From the NCBI GenBank assembly GCA_945893045.1, contig CAMDEA010000062.1, positions 1-42,562 of the forward strand: a DNA stretch of 42,562 nucleotides, written 5' to 3'. Each line of letters opens with the position of its first letter. The stretch's first letter is position 1. The position numbers and the translations under genes are program-made. Origin of the DNA: Planctomyces sp. SH-PL62. Lineage in GTDB: Bacteria > Planctomycetota > Planctomycetia > Planctomycetales > Planctomycetaceae. The notes under the pieces are model-generated. The model searched no databases and had not been told where the DNA came from. It saw nothing but the letters and a program-made list of their open reading frames with translations. Positions 41,712 through 42,562 of the stretch are shown here, in pieces.

Positions 41712-41772
41712 GTAGGTTGGGACTCCGTCCCGACCCTCTTCGCGGCAGGGTCGGGATGAAATCCCAACCTAC
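41712..41772. repeat. Inverted repeat, family B copy 2, upstream of DUF485 gene
   Basis: The left arm 41712-41734 (GTAGGTTGGGACTCCGTCCC...) is identical to the PKS-internal arm at 28729-28751. The right arm 41750-41772 pairs with it at about 20 of 23 positions. It fills much of the 141-base gap between the SpoIID gene and the DUF485 gene, ending 29 bases before the latter's ATG. Confidence 0.92.
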
Positions 41773-41801
41773 GGCTTGCTCCGATTTCTCAAGAGGCACA
41801 C

Positions 41802-42062
41802 ATGGCTGGTTTCGATCACGGTTCCGCTCATCCCCAGGAAGTGGAAGATGATGTTCAAGTCGCTCGGCGATCGCGTATCGGCTTGCGATTGTTCGCCGTG
41901 TACTGCGCGGCCTACGGCGCATTCATGCTGTTGAATGCGTTCGCTCCGAAAGTCATGGAGACGACGTTCGGCGGCGTAAATCTCGCCATCTGGTACGGCT
42001 TCGGCTTGATCGGCGGAGCGTTGGTGATGGCCCTGCTGTATGCGTGGCTGTGCCGGGAATAG
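41802..42062 (+). CDS. DUF485 small membrane protein
   Basis: This 86-residue inner-membrane protein has two transmembrane helices (LRLFAVYCAAYGAFMLLNAF and IWYGFGLIGGALVMALLYAWL) and a short polar N-terminus. The size and layout fit DUF485, the partner encoded next to acetate/cation symporter ActP (yjcH in Escherichia coli). AGAGG lies six bases before the ATG. The symporter gene begins 156 bases downstream on the same strand; a large nested palindrome fills that gap. A role in symporter assembly or function is presumed from gene pairing. Confidence 0.87.
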   Translation: MAGFDHGSAHPQEVEDDVQVARRSRIGLRLFAVYCAAYGAFMLLNAFAPKVMETTFGGVNLAIWYGFGLIGGALVMALLYAWLCRE

Positions 42063-42064
42063 TT

Positions 42065-42209
42065 TTGGAGTGCGGTGTGTCAGCACCGCGTTGGATTCTG
42101 TGTCCTCTGCGAGCTTCGCGCCTCTGCGTGAAAACAGGTCGCACGCAGAGGCGCAAAGCTCGCAGAGAGAAGCAAAAAGGAAAAGCGGTGCTGACACACC
42201 GCACTCCAA
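42065..42209. repeat. Double nested inverted repeat between DUF485 and symporter genes
   Basis: The outer arms 42065-42089 (TTGGAGTGCGGTGTGTCAGC...) and 42185-42209 are perfect 25-bp reverse complements. Inside them a second pair (42104-42130 with 42142-42168, containing CTCTGCGAGC and GCGCCTCTGCGTG) matches with two mismatches. The 145-base unit starts 3 bases after the DUF485 stop and ends 9 bases before the symporter ATG, so it is the entire spacer and appears to be one repeat inserted in another. Confidence 0.95.
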
Positions 42210-42218
42210 AGGAACCGC

Positions 42219-42562
42219 ATGATTTACGAACGTTCGACTCTGGCTGTCGCCATCTTCGCCATCTTTGTCGGCATCACGCTGGGTCTGAGTTTTTATCTGG
42301 GTCGGCGAGCGAAATCCGCGAGCGGTTACTTCGCGGCCGGCGGTGGGATTCATTGGTTTGTGAACGGGATTGCGTTCGCGGGGGATTATCTCTCGGCGGC
42401 GAGCTTTCTGGGCATTTGCGGGATGATTGCGTTTTACGGGTACGACGGGTTTTTGTACTCGGTGGGCTATTTGGCGGGTTGGATTGTGGCGTTGTTCGTG
42501 GTGGCCGAGCCGCTCAAGCGGATGGGGAAGTTCACGTTTGCCGACGCGCTGGACAGCCAGTT
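42219..42562 (+). CDS. actP: Sodium:solute symporter, ActP (cation acetate) type, 5' part
   Basis: Only the first 114 codons are in the window. The sequence fits the SSS family close to ActP: TM1 ([20 protein letters not shown]), then [40 protein letters not shown] and [16 protein letters not shown], then [13 protein letters not shown]. In ActP the corresponding AGDYxSAASFLG and TFAD stretches are highly conserved. Pairing with the upstream DUF485 gene supports uptake of acetate or a similar short carboxylate driven by a cation gradient. AAAGGAACCGC before the ATG gives a good ribosome binding site. It runs off the window end. Confidence 0.88.
   Translation, partial: MIYERSTLAVAIFAIFVGITLGLSFYLGRRAKSASGYFAAGGGIHWFVNGIAFAGDYLSAASFLGICGMIAFYGYDGFLYSVGYLAGWIVALFVVAEPLKRMGKFTFADALDSQ

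Noticed and set aside
3132..42209. CRISPR array
   Set aside because: Repeats are inverted pairs scattered over the window, not regularly spaced direct repeats, and no cas gene is present.

Overview
The window looks like a chromosomal segment of a planctomycete (Planctomycetota). The base composition is GC-rich, and the gene content is typical of that phylum: very large Ser/Thr kinases fused to WD40 or AAA modules, a HEAT-repeat secreted protein, a DUF1552/DUF1592 pair with planctomycete-type cytochrome domains, leucine-rich-repeat and beta-propeller secreted proteins, and very many long-arm inverted repeats. No rRNA, tRNA, CRISPR array or classical transposase gene was recognised. The phylum assignment is an inference from gene families, not a database match.

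Layout. (1) 0.2-10.4 kb: a secreted PQQ-type propeller protein (minus strand) diverges from a HEAT-repeat protein, a 2051-residue Ser/Thr kinase with a C-terminal WD40 propeller, and a secreted propeller-like protein. (2) 10.6-22.6 kb: a signalling block. A receiver/ATPase protein lies downstream of a 2123-residue kinase that joins a Ser/Thr kinase, AAA ATPase, TPR-like region, GAF, histidine kinase, two receivers and Hpt. A 1392-residue paralogue, which stops after the TPR-like region, is transcribed divergently. (3) 22.7-30.2 kb: a single-module fully reducing type I polyketide synthase (KS-AT-DH-psiKR-ER-KR-ACP-TE) with all catalytic residues visible. (4) 30.4-32.5 kb: a secreted SMP-30/gluconolactonase-like plus LRR protein. 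(5) 32.5-38.8 kb: a minus-strand run DUF1552, GxxExxY nuclease-like gene, DUF1592 cytochrome, HMA-domain protein and SDR. (6) 39-42.6 kb: a BNR/sialidase-like protein, a SpoIID/LytB-domain protein, a DUF485 protein and the start of an ActP-type symporter.

The most unusual feature is the repeat landscape: about fourteen inverted repeats with arms of 16-32 bp. Some fill intergenic gaps, some sit exactly at translation starts, and four lie in frame inside large coding sequences (three in the PKS, one in a kinase). One family (arms starting GGCAAAATCATG) occupies three consecutive gene junctions of the DUF1552-DUF1592 operon. Two of its 30-bp arms form imperfect terminal inverted repeats around the GxxExxY (predicted PD-(D/E)XK nuclease) gene. 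Short copies of the same repeat encode parts of the signal peptides of DUF1592 and of the HMA protein. This suggests a candidate nuclease-linked mobile element with MITE-like derivatives, and it is the first thing I would follow up.
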